From: Stromatinia cepivora
Taxonomy: Eukaryota > Ascomycota > Leotiomycetes > Helotiales > Sclerotiniaceae
Assembly (NCBI GenBank): GCA_014898415.1
Contig: RCTD01000005.1
Location: 1,860,001-1,924,000 of the forward strand
Direction of reading: 5' to 3'
DNA: 64,000 bases
The notes below the pieces were generated by a model, which saw nothing but the letters and a program-made list of their open reading frames with translations, had not been told where the DNA came from and did no database searches. Of the stretch, positions 35,125 through 47,294 are shown piece after piece. The position numbers and the translations under genes were made by a program. Each line of letters starts with the position of its first letter. Within the stretch, counting starts at the first letter, position 1.

Positions 35125-36317
35125 GAACCTGCTATTACTGAGGGGAGGACTGGATAATAAATCGTTGAAGACTAGTTGTTTAGAGTAATGATGAAGAGAT
35201 ATCCACAGGTAAAATGGGCGCTATGTTCTGGGACGCGGTTTTTATAAACTATTATAAGTTTACTTGAGGTAGTGCATATAAAGATATCCTCATTGAATGA
35301 TTATTTGACTCTTTCCACCATTAATTGCATGAATTTGTGGTGCTAATGTTATGGTAAATCCAATTCATTTACTATGTGTCTGGTTTGTTCTCAAAAGAAT
35401 TGGTGAAATGCTATGAGTTATTTTGAATGATTTCTCTCATCTATAGGTAATCTACCTAATAACGTTTAGATAACTGATCTACAATCATCCCCCTTCATCA
35501 CTGTCAAAATATCATCAATGTGGAGTCTCATCAACATAAACCACTATAGTGTGTGGTCCTCTAGAGGAGCAAGAAACCAATATGACATTGTGAATATTTT
35601 CGATTCTCTCATCTTCAATGAAAGCTTTCTAATTACTAACACTATAAAGATCTTGGCACATTTTACTGAATCCGAGAATGCATAGCCTTTATCAAATTTG
35701 TTCCTGGCATATAATCCTATATATCCCACCCTTGCTGCATGGGCTCCAGAAAGACACTTCAACAAAAGAACTCAATCAAAGTCATCAGGACCCAGAATCC
35801 AGGGAATAAAAGTGAAGCTCACAAAAATGACACCAACTAATTTTTAATAAAACACTTGCTGACTGTTGCTCCCTTCATAAATGCAGTCAACTAACTATTC
35901 CTCAGACATGGACACTCTACCCGTACCCGGGGTATTTGGCCTCTTAGGGTATTTACCCTATCCTATCAGATATAACAGAGTATTACCCTATGAAATCTAC
36001 AGGTACGAATAAAATGCCGGGTTTCGATCGGGTGATCGTCCTATACAATCATCCGAAAGTTGAATTATTTTTAACCATATTGAATATATAATCATGTAAC
36101 ATTTTCTGGATATGAGGTATCTCATATTCATGTATGCTCACATGTGCTCACGTGTGCTCACGTGTACTAACGCGTGTCTACTCACGTGCTAACCCGGCGG
36201 GTTAACCCGTACCCAGTGATATTTCGTAGGGTATTTACCCTACCCTATAGAGGTAGAGCAGGGTATTTACCCAGAGAAAAATACCCCGGGTGTACCCCAC
36301 CCTCTACCCAACCCTGC
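35125..36317. other. intergenic, converging 3' ends with TACCC-rich block
   Basis: No gene is supported. The left part is AT-rich. The right part, from about 35915, is a block of short self-complementary motifs described separately. Confidence 0.45.
35916..36310. repeat. cluster of GGGTA/TACCC inverted motifs
   Basis: Motifs such as GGGTATTTACCC, TACCCGTACCCGGGGTA, GCGGGTTAACCCG and TACCCTACCCTAT recur over about 400 bp in both orientations, with a CTCACGTGTGCTCACGTG run at 36136-36160. The order is irregular, so it is a palindrome-rich patch rather than a simple satellite. It ends at the stop codon of the thioredoxin gene and may overlap its 3' UTR. Confidence 0.6.
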
Positions 36318-36865
36318 TTATTCCTCAACGAAAGCACTCAACTTCTTCTCATCATAACAGTCTTCCTCAATCAATTTCTCCCATTTCTGAAGTATATAAG
36401 CTAGTGAAAGCAGGAATATAAGGACTAAAGCCGACTCACCTCCCCAGTAATTTTCACCACAGTTGGCAATCTATCAATCCCCCATGGTTCCTCCCTCCAA
36501 GGACTTTTCTTTCCCGGTGACAAGTCTCTCCATCTAAGAAAATCGATTTCATCAGCCTTCATCCTCACGATAATATAAAAACCACAGTTTCTCAGCCTCT
36601 TGGCGTGCCAAGCTTCCAGGTAACCATAAATAACATACTCAGCTTGCGACCCTCCATAAACGAGCTTAACCCTCTCTTCCTTCGCAGCCTTATCAAGCTT
36701 CTGACTCAAAGGTCCTTCAGCACGTCGACAATCTCCACACCAAGATTCGTTGGTCTCAGGCTTGAGTGAGGCAAAAACGATCACATATTGTGGTTTGGTG
36801 GCTTCTCCAAGACTCTTTTGGAGGACTTCAGGCGAGTCGGTGAAGATGGGGAATGAAAGTGGCAT
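36318..36865 (-). CDS. TXNDC17-like thioredoxin domain protein
   Basis: Cytosolic thioredoxin-related protein (TRP14/TXNDC17 family) that reduces disulfides in small substrates. Three exons read leftward (36639-36865, 36440-36533, 36318-36386) and encode 129 residues, the normal family length. The active site is SWCGDCRRAE, the WCxDC variant that sets this family apart from classical WCGPC thioredoxins. YVIVFASLKPET precedes it. The exon junction restores GGSQAEWRDLSPGKKSPWRE, and GIDRLPTVVKITG carries the conserved cis-proline. The last exon gives EKLIEEDCYDEKKLSAFVEE. Without the first intron removed the frame would insert an unrelated stretch, so the splice is well supported. Confidence 0.9.
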
Positions 36866-37460
36866 ATTGAAAAAGATAAATGTGCATGTGGTGATGTTAT
36901 TGCAGAGGTAGAAGTGAAGATGGAAGAGGAGAAAGAAAAAATGGCTTGTGGTATTATCCTGCTTTGGAAGGTGGGGTAATGAGCCGGGGTAATGAGCCGG
37001 GGTGAACCCGATGTTTGACAGAGTGGACAATCTTTCACACGCAAATGAAGCTATTCACAGAAAACAAAACTCATCAGAAACGATTGTATTCAATTCAGAT
37101 GTACTTAATCCATAAGTTTTCTAAACAGTTCCCCTTGAACTTAAAGCACAAATAACCCCCTTGTACAGCCCTCTACCATGGCCACACCTCTCGTCTCCCT
37201 TACTCAGCCAGGCTTTCCCTTCGACTAGATGGTTACATTCTTGCCTTCACCATATTTTCTCCCCCTTATCAAGATATCTCAAATTAAACTATCATTTCAT
37301 AGAAGTCATCAAGCAGGTGAGGTTCGCTTGCTTTGTTGATGATAGAGTACGTGTCACAGAGCATAAGCTGCGAACGAGGAAGAGCGAGTGCTGAATTGAA
37401 TGAAATATGAGGTATGTTAAATTGAGTCGCGTGCTGACTAGATCAAAAGATGACTGATGT
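36866..37460. other. intergenic region upstream of the thioredoxin gene
   Basis: Contains the promoter of the leftward thioredoxin gene, including a duplicated GTAATGAGCCGGG (36976-37002). No gene is seen. Confidence 0.45.
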
Positions 37461-40400
37461 CTATAGTCGAACCAAGTCACTATGATCATGAAATGAACAT
37501 GGCCCCTTGTAATACTTTAGAAATATCTTATCAGCTTCTTCCACAAATCCATGTTCTGAAAGCATATGGTAGAGGTCGATGGCAAGGGCATGAGTTATCC
37601 AACTCCAATTCCCCCATCCCTCCTCAAACTTGCGGGCGACCTTTTGTTGTAATCTCAAGGCCTCTCCAATGTGTCCCTGAAGCTCCAAAAATTCCGCTAA
37701 GTGTGCCTATGCTATTAGGGCATAGAAATTCGTATCACCAGATTCCTTCAAGCCATCCCTGTGAATTCTTTCTCCATAGCCTCGGAAGCATCATAGTGCC
37801 CCAGTTCCCGAAGCACTTTCGCCGACCTGAGTTTTTCCGCTTTTGCCTTATGATCTTTAAGGTGCTTAAACGGTGTGGTTTGTGCTTCTATTAGTTCACC
37901 TCTGGCTATGTTTGGCCGGTCAAAAGGAATTCTCTCACTCACGAACGCTAGAGATATTAGAGCATGCAGGTAATTATCAGAAATGCCTTTCCCATCTTTT
38001 TTTAGCTGCATCCCAATTTTTGATGCTCTTATCAGTAGGTCCTTACCTTCAGAAATACTGCATTTTTCATGTGGATCATTTCTGCCCATTTCGACATAGG
38101 TGTATGCAAGTTCTATTAGGAGCTGGATTTCATACTCAGTTCCGACCAAATCTTCCGTGAGAGATTTCAAAAGCCTGCCTTGAATTCTTTCGGCTTTTTC
38201 AAATTTATGCAGTCTCACTGACGTAAGTGCTAGATGACGAAGGCTTAAGTGGTGGAGATCTGGATCATGTTTCTTGGAATAAGATATAACTTTTCGGCGT
38301 AACTTCTTCGCCACACGGTATTTTCCACCCGCTTCAAAAAATAAAGACATAAATAAAGTGAAACGGGGGATTCCAACGATTCGCGAGAGGGGCTGACTTC
38401 CAAACTTTACCCAGTTGAGGAAGCAAGCTTCTATGTCTTCCTCAATGCCAGAATTAGAACTGCGTATAGAAATGCCCTTAAAAACCATCAACGAATATCG
38501 AATAATGGACAAAGCTTCTAAAGCTAGATCCTCTCTTGTACTCGAATCTTGTCGATAGAGCGCCCATTCTCGGATCATGGGATGGAAAGAGTAGAAGCAC
38601 TCGCCGTGTTTGGTCTTTTTTATGATTTGGCACAAACTGAGATGGCTGAGCTCTTCCAAAACATCTTCAAATTGGCCCTGGCTCCAATTACCTGTTTTCT
38701 CATCCTTGAAAATCTCCATCCATTGTGGTCTTTGTGCGGCCATATTGAAATAGGTCTGGAAAATCATTGGGCTCATTCGAGTCCCATCTAGGAGGAAGGC
38801 ACTGATACAAAGGAAGTGGTGCTTCGCGTTTGGCATCTTGCCGCTAATGCAATTGAGAGATAGCTCCCATGTAGTAGAAAGGGTAAGAGGTATCTTGTGT
38901 TCAGGGTTCCTTGGATCTGGTACCTCATATGTCCAGGTTGGAGGAGAATAAGTCATCATTTCCTCCTACTGCTTTTTGTATAATATGGCGAATGCGTTGA
39001 GTTCAAGTTTCCTATTTTTAATATGAGCTCCAGCTTGGGCTACTGCCAATGCCAGGCATGAGAGCAGAGGCAAATTTTGCGGGCTTGTCTGATATCCTTA
39101 TCTGTTCTTTCATGCATATGTTCGATGTGATTGAACAGTAGTTCAATAGCCTCCTCTTCGTGTAAACCCCCAATGGGTATAGAGTGGCCGAGCCTACTAG
39201 AGTCTGGATGACGGCTCGTTATGATGATGAGACCGTAGCCACCACCTGGGATATATGGTTTTGTGTTGCGAGCGGGAAGACTGTCCACATTGTTGAAGAC
39301 GATGAGCCATGGATGATTGTAGTTCCATTCTCGCATCTGAGCTAACGCAGCGGCCGAACGGCGCTTGGGCTCCATCCTGCCTTCGTGGTCATACATGATC
39401 GATTTCGCAATTTCATGGAAGCTTTCCTCCATCAATGCCTCTGATCTACACTCAATCCACATTATAGCAAAGAAAAGACCAGTACGTTTCATCTCGCGAC
39501 AATAATAAAGCGCAAGTTGAGTTTTACCACAGCCCCCAATTCCATGAAGAACTACAGTCTCTGTCGATCGATTTAGTAACACCTCGTTTATTCTTTTGTC
39601 AATTTCGCGCATGCAGGATCGTTCTATGAAGGCTTTGGTATCAGTTGAATCAACCGAAAAGCAGGCATGAATGGTAACAGGACTATGATGTATTTGACCA
39701 TCTAAATTCATTAGCCACAACGACGGCATACTACCATGATAGATATTAGTTACCAAGCATTTGAACATTAATATTGGGCTTGGGAGGACACTCGTGCGCC
39801 AACGCAGCTACGATCTCATCGAGTTGATGACCGATATCGTCCCTCCGAAGGTATGCTTTCGTATGCGCATTGACTTGTCGTAGCTCCTCCCACTCTTCAA
39901 GTTTAATTTCCCCGATATCTCTTCCCACATTCAGCCGGTGATAAATTCCAGGAATGTATCTATATCTCTTGTCCATCTCAGCAGCCTCCTTTCCTGTTGA
40001 TGTTGCCAAACCTTCTAGGACATCCACGAGGTTTAATGGAGCGACTCTCTCCATTAGCGATTTTGGTCTCGTGAATCCAATAGCCTTGTGAGTCCCGGCA
40101 CCAATACTGAGAATGCAGGTGACGGGCCTCAATGGATTGAACACGGATCTAGCTTCTGCTATCAATTGTCGAACAGGGTTATTGCAGCCGAGCCTAGCAT
40201 CCACAAATTCTTCGTCGATCCCGTCTTCTCCAATCATGATACTTTCGAAAAATCGGGGTGCTGCACACGTTGCTCGAGCTGCTTCCCAGATCTTGCAATT
40301 ATAACTTTGATCTTTAACAGCTAACCATGTACGAAATTTCGTAGGATCATCTTCGACGTGGAGTGAACTGACAGCACACACGAAACTATAGATAGTGAGA

Positions 40401-41026
40401 CTTGTACTACCGCAAAGTATTTTTTAAGCAGTGAAACATACGTTTTACATGAGCCGTAATTTTCTTCCTCATTCATAAGCATCCGGTCATCGCCGTGACC
40501 CGGTCCATATCTAGCTTCCAACAAAGACTTGATTGCTTTCTCCATATTGGATGCGTCAAAAGCATAACCGTGCAATGTCTTCGATCTTTTGTCTTTGAAA
40601 ATCTGCTTTGCTATTAAAGCATAACATTTAATAGCTTCTGCTGTAGGTAAACGGAGTCGTCCAAGCAGCAACACATTTAAGCTAGACTTGGTAAGCATCT
40701 AGCAACCAGCCAGAAGAATTTAGGAAAGAAAATACTTACCCTCCCGTACTTGTGCCGCACATCATGTCAAAATAGTCTGCTGGTAATAGGTCCTGCTGGT
40801 AATAGGTCATCAGAAGATTTATACTTGTGTTTGAGACGACGCATTATCTCGTCGAGGATGAGCAGCTCGGATAGCCCTCGAATTCCACCCCCGTCTATAA
40901 TCAAACGTTTAGTAGATATCTCGAAAGAGGAGGTTTCAACTTGCCGAGTGACAAAAGCCTTAGAGGCATGGCTTCTTGGTCTACATTGGGGCTGTCGAGG
41001 TCCATTTCTGAGCTGTACCGAGACAT
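37461..41026 (-). pseudogene. broken patatin-NB-ARC-TPR NLR
   Basis: Relic of a fungal NOD-like receptor with an N-terminal patatin phospholipase, a nucleotide switch and a TPR tail. Exons read leftward: 40945-41026, 40740-40894, 40442-40681, 39754-40385, then 39701 onward. Patatin motifs are LLSLDGGGIRGLSEL, the nucleophile elbow MMCGTSTGG (GxSxG) and the dyad Asp in FVDARLGCNNP. The NB-ARC has the P-loop HGIGGCGKTQLAL, a Walker B-like WLIVFNNVDS and IIITSRHPD. TPR-like helices follow (LHHLSLRHLALTSVRLHKFE, GHIGEALRLQQKVARKFEEG). Lesions are an exact 16-bp tandem duplication at 40777-40808 (frameshift), a one-base frameshift near 39072-39079, an in-frame TAG at 38966-38968, a shift near 37735-37750 and a TAG at 37707-37709. 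The first intron uses a GC donor. The open TPR part (37748-38959) might still be expressed alone. Confidence 0.85.
40777..40808. repeat. exact 16-bp tandem duplication
   Basis: CTGCTGGTAATAGGTC occurs twice head to tail (40777-40792, 40793-40808) inside the patatin exon of the NLR. With one copy the frame reads DDLLPADYFDMMCGTSTGG, an intact catalytic elbow. With two it is frameshifted by 16 nt. The copies are identical, so the event is young. Confidence 0.92.
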
Positions 41027-42517
41027 TTTGATTGCCGGTTAAACAGGGTCCTTGGATGAAGTAAAGGAGGTTTTGAATCGAAAATTGCTCAGGACTTTGG
41101 GAGAGGGCTATCACTGCAGTTATAAACAGAAGACCAGAGACAGTAATGGTAATTATTGGTGCCAACTATTCTTGGCTAACTTGAAGAAAGCTGCAAAGGA
41201 CTCAGTGTGATAAGGACACTGCCATCGAGTGCTCGTACAGAATTCACCTCCTATCCAATGATTTCAACCCAAATACCTTTTCCCGAATGGTGGCGGCTCG
41301 TATTCAAGAATAATTAAACACTGCATTTTATGATTAGATCTTAATGTTGGCATGAAGCGAGTAAGGCCATAGATTTGAGATAGCCTGAGCCCTCATAGCT
41401 CGTGAACCGTTCTTGCGAAGAGCGGAGGGAACACAAATATGCGTCGTCCCATTTTGTGCTACTATACTCCTCACACGCTCCTCCCTATCACACTAATAAT
41501 AAAAACTACGAACGAATCTTTCCCTCGAACGATACCTTTGATTGAATATTTTATGCACTTGCACAACAAAGCAGGAAATTCACCCCAAGAACTGATATTA
41601 ATGCATCTACAGCAACTGCGTGAAGCAGTCACTACCTACAGTCAATTGGGTAGAACCAAAATTACAACAGAGAGTGTGTGCGAAGTCTCAAGATGAGTTG
41701 GCATATAATTGGATCTGGTATGCTTGGTAGCTTGAGGGAAGAGATCAGTTATGGAATGGCATAATATGAAAATTGTATGTATGAGAGGGAGTGGAACACT
41801 GGGAAACTTTGGATACTAGCCAATAGTGAAATCAACACTTCAATTTCCAGCGTCACTCACGAGGACATCTCAAAATTTCACGACCGCATCAATCTCCACC
41901 ATTGGGTAAATTTACTACAACTTTCATATTGCTGAATTTAGAAAGACCGGCGGCTGATGAATGGAATGAAAAACTTAGAACATATGAATCCGTCTAACCT
42001 GTGAACTAGCTAAATAGAGAAATGGGATGACTTCGATGTTCAATAGGCTCTCCACTTAGGCTTTGCTACCAAAAAAACAGAAAAAAAAAATCACTGAGAG
42101 ATGGTAGTAGAAAAAAGGCATTGCACTAAGCATACACATCTAATCTCCGTAATCTTACCGTAAACTTCGATGAGTAACTATTACTTCCCTCGAAGAAAGA
42201 TGTCTTAAGAGATCTGAACTTTTGACTTGAGAAAGTGTTACCTCAAACATGCATGCACAAATAAGCGAAGGAGAATTAAATAATCACATGAAGGAAAATT
42301 GGAAGAGCTTTCAGAGAGGAAAGGGAAAAGGAAACGAAAACGAAGAATTTCCTACAACAGATAATAATAAATCAGCCTAAATAAGTAGCAATTCTCAAAT
42401 GTGCCCTAAAGATGATACCGCATCGACCAAATACGCCAGCATGCTTCCTGATATTCCCATGTATCAAAGTAGCTCAACCATACCTTGACCCAGTACCCAA
42501 TCCTTTACATCCACAGA
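41027..42517. other. intergenic, mostly non-coding
   Basis: The left part would be the NLR promoter. An 85-codon ATG-started plus-strand frame at 41439-41696 contains NSPQELILMHLQQLREAVTT and could be a small or partial gene, but it has no recognisable domain. The rest is AT-rich without signals. Confidence 0.4.
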
Positions 42518-43743
42518 TTAGATAGCCATTTTATCCAAGATCTTCAATACTCCTTTGCCCTTATCCCCTCCATCATCTAGCTCTTCGATCAATTTCTTAA
42601 CTCTTTCTCCTAACGTATTGAGAACTTTTCGACAATATTCGAAACTACCGGTTTGTTCCATATATGCTACTGCATATTTCTTGACTTGTTCATCATCCGG
42701 TTTCTGCTTCAGAATATTGAGAAGAACGAGGTTATCCGGTGCGGCGCGAATAGAATGAATAATTGGGAATGAGAATTTTCCCTCGGTCAAATCCTCACAT
42801 AAACCCTTATTTTGTGAGTATTCAGGAGAGGAAAGATTTTGATAATCATCGCGAATTTGAAATATGATTCCGATGAGGTTAACTAAGGGTACACAATCCC
42901 TAGATAGGGGTTAGCATGTTTGTAGATCCAGTGGGAGCGGGGTATTTACCTTGAGGTTTTACTCTCAGCTTGCATAAGCTTGACAGCGAGTCTGAAAAGG
43001 CCACCGGTTTTATTGCCAACCATTTCCAAATAATCATCTTCGGTAGGACAAGTCAAACTATCTCTCCAAAACAGATCCATACCCTGACCCCTATGAAGGT
43101 TCAATAACTCCTCTGTGTAAATCGTAATAGCTTGTGGATTGTTGAGTTTCTGCAATTCCTGTAATGCGCAAAAGTATACATAATTCGCAGAATTAATCGT
43201 TTGCGCTGTGCCAAAAATGCTATGTGCGACCGGTAATCCACGTCGTAATAATGATGAATCTTCGACATCATCCACGAGTAATGATGCCGTGTGCAACATT
43301 CCCACAACTTTTGTAATAACTTCCAAACTCTCCGGTGGTACCTCCAACCATTCATTGAATGCTGCGATCAATTGTTTCCTAATATCCTTTCCTGGATGTG
43401 CCTCCAAATAATCGTATGGTCCGAACAATATCTTTTCTTTCTCTGGCGCCCATGAGCTTCTACCATGGAATGCCATATCGTTTTTGCTGTATTTATTTGG
43501 ATCTGGAGCAGAACCCCCTTGAATAGAAGGATTCAAGGTACCTGAAGACTGTGCTGTATGCATACTATTTCTTTGACTTATCCAATCACCTTCAGGTACA
43601 GGACGTAGAACTGATTTCGACATTGTATGATTTATGTTGTTATGACCGGTTGAGGAAGTTCGTGGAGGAATAGCGTTTGGAGAAGGAAAGTTTTCGGAAA
43701 CCATAATGGAAGGACCTCTATTTGAAAGATTGGTTTGAAACAT
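42518..43743 (-). CDS. geranylgeranyl diphosphate synthase
   Basis: Condenses isopentenyl diphosphate with allylic diphosphates to C20 geranylgeranyl diphosphate, the precursor for protein prenylation, carotenoids and diterpenes. Two exons read leftward (42950-43743, 42518-42899) and give 391 residues; the 50-bp intron begins GTAAAT and ends CTAG. A disordered N-terminus of about 100 residues precedes the prenyltransferase fold, which begins [13 protein letters not shown]. The first aspartate-rich motif is [15 protein letters not shown] and the second is [10 protein letters not shown], with [18 protein letters not shown] between them. The [15 protein letters not shown] region follows, as in fungal GGPP synthases. 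No terpene-cluster genes lie nearby, so this looks like the housekeeping enzyme. It is divergent from Cdc14 across about 1.1 kb. Confidence 0.93.
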
Positions 43744-44812
43744 TTTGGCCCTGCTTAGTAGAGATATTTTCACCCTTTACAAGGCTATTGATGTGATTGA
43801 TGCGTAACCTTGCATGAATTTGTGGTGTTGAAGAATGAAATTTAATGAAGCTATCTTGCTTATTTCTGTTTCTTCGTTTCCATTCACAGATATAGGTTGA
43901 GTATACGGACCCGATTTCGATGATATCAGCAGTATCAAAAGCAAAATGTAACAGTGACTTCTTGGTTTACCGTCTCATTACCCCATGCTTAAACATCATT
44001 ATTTTTTGGTCGTGCAAAATAAAGCTGGCGGCTTCAGGATTTCTTCACGTGTTAAGATTTAGGCTTTCCGCAGATGTCTGTGGTGTGTATGGTGGGTGTG
44101 TGGTGTGTGGTATGTGGTATGTGGTATGTTCATTTGATCGCATTTGATCGCATGAGGATATATTGATAAACATATTGATAGAGATGAGAGGATTTTAGAG
44201 AATTCATTCCTCAAAAGAATTGGGGGAAAGGGTCGTCCTGATATATAAAAATACCTATCAAAGAATAAATTGTTTCATATAAATTTATCACGTCATGTAT
44301 CGATTTATGATCAACAAACTTCAATGAAAAGAAAGGAAATGCCCACACTATTCGCACTATTCCCAAAATTGGTCTCAATTATCTCTTCACCGCCCTACTT
44401 CACATAGAATCTGCCACTCGGTCACTTATCAAATGCACCAATCCCGCAAGCTAAAGCACAGATTTACACGGTGGCGTCCGATGGAAAGACTTATCTTCCC
44501 TAAAAAGCTTCCCGTCTTTTGTATTCGTTGCCCTGAGAACGATGCTTATAACCCGAAACCATTATTGCAAATGGTAAATCTACCCATTCAGCTGTGTTTC
44601 TTAACCAAAAAAAAAATCCAAAACGAGATAATATTTTCTTTCTCCCATACGTTCTCTTCATTTTCCTTGTATTAACATTCGAATCTACATTTACGTTATC
44701 ATTCTTTCCAATTGTACAATTTAAAGCAATTTGCGAATTTGCGCAACCTTTCAAAATCCAGAAGACAAAAATCCATTCATTCAACCAACGCGTCCAAAAT
44801 CAAAAGTAAACA
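43744..44812. other. shared promoter region of GGPP synthase and Cdc14
   Basis: It includes a TGTGGTATG-type run (GGTATGTGGTATGTGGTATG near 44108-44128) followed by a duplicated CATTTGATCG (about 44131-44150). The Cdc14 side is pyrimidine-rich. No gene is supported. Confidence 0.5.
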
Positions 44813-45756
44813 ATGGAAGCATTACTTTCTCTATCTTTCGATAATCTTTCTTCCTATGATGCATCAAAGATTCGAAAAGGTCTCCGACAGGTCGAAGGAC
44901 TATTAGCTCAAATTTGTCTATCCAATTCTCCAAAATCCAATGTCGATAAGCGCCGTTCAGTTATTGATCCTGGAAAAGAGCCACCTCCACGAAAACCTTT
45001 GAATGAACTACCTAATGATGCCGCATTTCGGGAATTCTTTAGATTACAAGAGGGTTTTGAATGGAATGTTGCTATGCGATTGGTTACATGTTTGGATAGA
45101 TTGATGGGGAAGAGTAATGATGGACAGAGTGATATGTTGATAATCCAGACATTGGAATTGATACAAGGGGTTCTTTTGTTACATCCTCCTTCTAGAAGTT
45201 TGTTTTCCAGAGAATTATATATGAATGTATGTATTTCAATCATATTTACGCGCTTCCTAGGAATTCGCATACATGATACTGACTTTCCCAGCATCTTCTC
45301 GATCTCCTTGAACCAGTCAATTGTCCCGCAATCCAATCCGCAACCCTTCTCACACTCGTCTGTTCACTTATCGAGACACCCAAAAATACTCGCACATTCG
45401 AAACTCTCGACGGTCTCTTAACTATAACTTCAATCTTCAAATCTCGTGAAACAAGTCGCGAAGTAAAGCTTAAACTAGTCGAATTCCTATACTTCTACCT
45501 AATGCCCGAAACCCCATCGATACCATCAGCAGCCGCATCGAATTCGCTAGCATTAATGCAACGCAGTCCAAGCAAGCTTCCTGGCGCATTCAATGGTCGA
45601 GAAGAGGCAGGAAGAAGAAGAGCACAAAGTGAGAGTGAACAAACGAAAACTTTAGAGGAGAAACAGGAACTCCTGGGAAGATATCTTCATAATGTTGATG
45701 ATTTGGTGGCAGATCTCCGGGAGAGTCATCCATTTGGAGGAACTGTCGGGAGTTAA
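44813..45756 (+). CDS. cdc14: Cdc14-type septation initiation network protein
   Basis: Homologue of fission-yeast Cdc14 (not the Cdc14 phosphatase), the binding subunit of the Sid1 kinase in the septation initiation network at spindle poles, needed for septum formation. Two exons (44813-45226, 45292-45756) give 292 residues; the 65-bp intron begins GTATGT and ends CCCAG. The N-terminus has the family hallmark SLSFDNLSSYDASKIRKGLR, followed by VEGLLAQICLS. The middle has EGFEWNVAMRLVTCLDRLM and LELIQGVLLLHPPSR. Exon 2 gives LLDLLEPVNCPAIQSATLLT and KLVEFLYFYLMPETPS. The C-terminus has KQELLGRYLHNVDDLVADLR. A Ser-rich insert precedes the last motif. The match to the fungal Cdc14 family is recognised from these blocks. 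Confidence 0.87.
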
Positions 45757-47294
45757 TTGGTGACATATGGATAATTTCTAAACGAGATATGGTTAAGGGG
45801 TGGTGAAATTGTTCGAAGCACGCATTAAGGTTTCTTTTGTACATCTAGGCACGCATGTCACGCATTAATGGGAGTTCTGATTTGAGATTGGGGTGTTGGA
45901 GGTATTCTATTTGGATTTGATTTTCTTTCAGGAAAACCAATTGGTTTATTCTATCAACATACCAATAGTTGTAAAGTTTGGATGAGACGCGAGGAGTTAT
46001 TTTGTATGTTCATGTTCATGTTTATAATGCATCAATGTCTAGCAAATATCAAATATCAGCAATGGAAATCAATACTTCGAATGTATGTATATATGCATGA
46101 TACCGGTTCTTTCCACACGGAAAATACGGAAATACATATGGAGAATTCAATATTCCGATAATTTATTTTATCCACTGACTTGAAGATGATGTGCATAGAT
46201 AGGTACGTATGCACATATGCACATATGCACTCATTCATTCACGAATTATCACGTACCTAGGTATTTATTCCGATTCTGATGATTAGAGAGCGAATTAATG
46301 ATGAATAGTGTGACGAGGTGGAAGGCGCGGCATTGTAATTGTGGGGTATTTATTGATATAGATAGAAAATAGACGTAAATGGTTATTTGCATATATGGTG
46401 TCGTGGAAGGCAGGTGATGGATATGATGTATTTCTGTGTTTTTGCGGGTAGTGTGGTTATTGTTTTTGAAGGAAATGAAATGGGATACTTTGTATAGATA
46501 TCGATATCGACATCACAGCCTGAGTGGAAATTTCAGTACCGGAAAAACTAAACGGAAAAGTAGTAAGTAATATTTCCCCTCTTTTGAACTACTTAATATC
46601 TACCTACTTAATATCTACTCGGTCTCCTGCGTAATGTAAAGATTCTTCGGTAATCATCCAATCTTTATTTTTCTTACGCGCCCCTCTATCTCGATTTTAG
46701 ATATTATTTGTTACCTTGAGCCTCTTAACCCAAGGATCTCCAGCACCAACCCAAAGAAAGTACTTTATATCTATCTCACAATTCTTAGGGTAACCAACCA
46801 TACCTAGTACAAGGTATGCAATATGCAAGCTGCATCTCAAAGTCCATTTCAAGGCTGTCTCAGGCCAATCGTATCAAGCGATATATATGGCTCATGGCTT
46901 GACCTCAGCTTTTGCGCATGTATTTGTAAATCTACCAACCAGATCACAACTCCAACCAACCAAACCAGACCGGGATAAGACCGAGTTTCAATCCGAGATC
47001 CAATGGGTTGTTGGGAGTTTCTTCTTGTGATTTTAATTTTTCCTGCGGCTTTCCTTCTTAGTCTTTCCTATTTCTATATCTTTTCTCATCTGCAATTTTT
47101 GCCCGGGAAATTTGTCAAAAGTCATTGATATCTCTACCAGTGTATCACCAGTGTGTGGAGACATTTTCTTTTTCCCGATGAAGCACTGAATCGTTAAAGT
47201 CCATGTTACATATATAAATTCTTGTATTCATATATCTCAGCATGGATCATTCCACCTGAAGTTTGTGACACAAACATAATCCGAATATCTCAAG
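45757..47294. other. intergenic
   Basis: No gene seen. Small repeats occur: GCACATATGCACATATGCAC near 46210, TATCGATATCGA near 46498 and ACTTAATATCTACCTACTTAATATCTAC near 46590. The part from about 46970 to 47290 is pyrimidine-rich and likely contains the promoter and leader of the downstream gene. Confidence 0.45.

Noticed and set aside
38966..38968. The ATG at about 38959 as a natural start of a separate TPR gene
   Set aside because: The frame upstream of the TAG (NRKLELNAFAILYKKQ) is clearly NB-ARC/TPR coding sequence, so the stop is a lesion in one longer NLR; separate expression stays possible.
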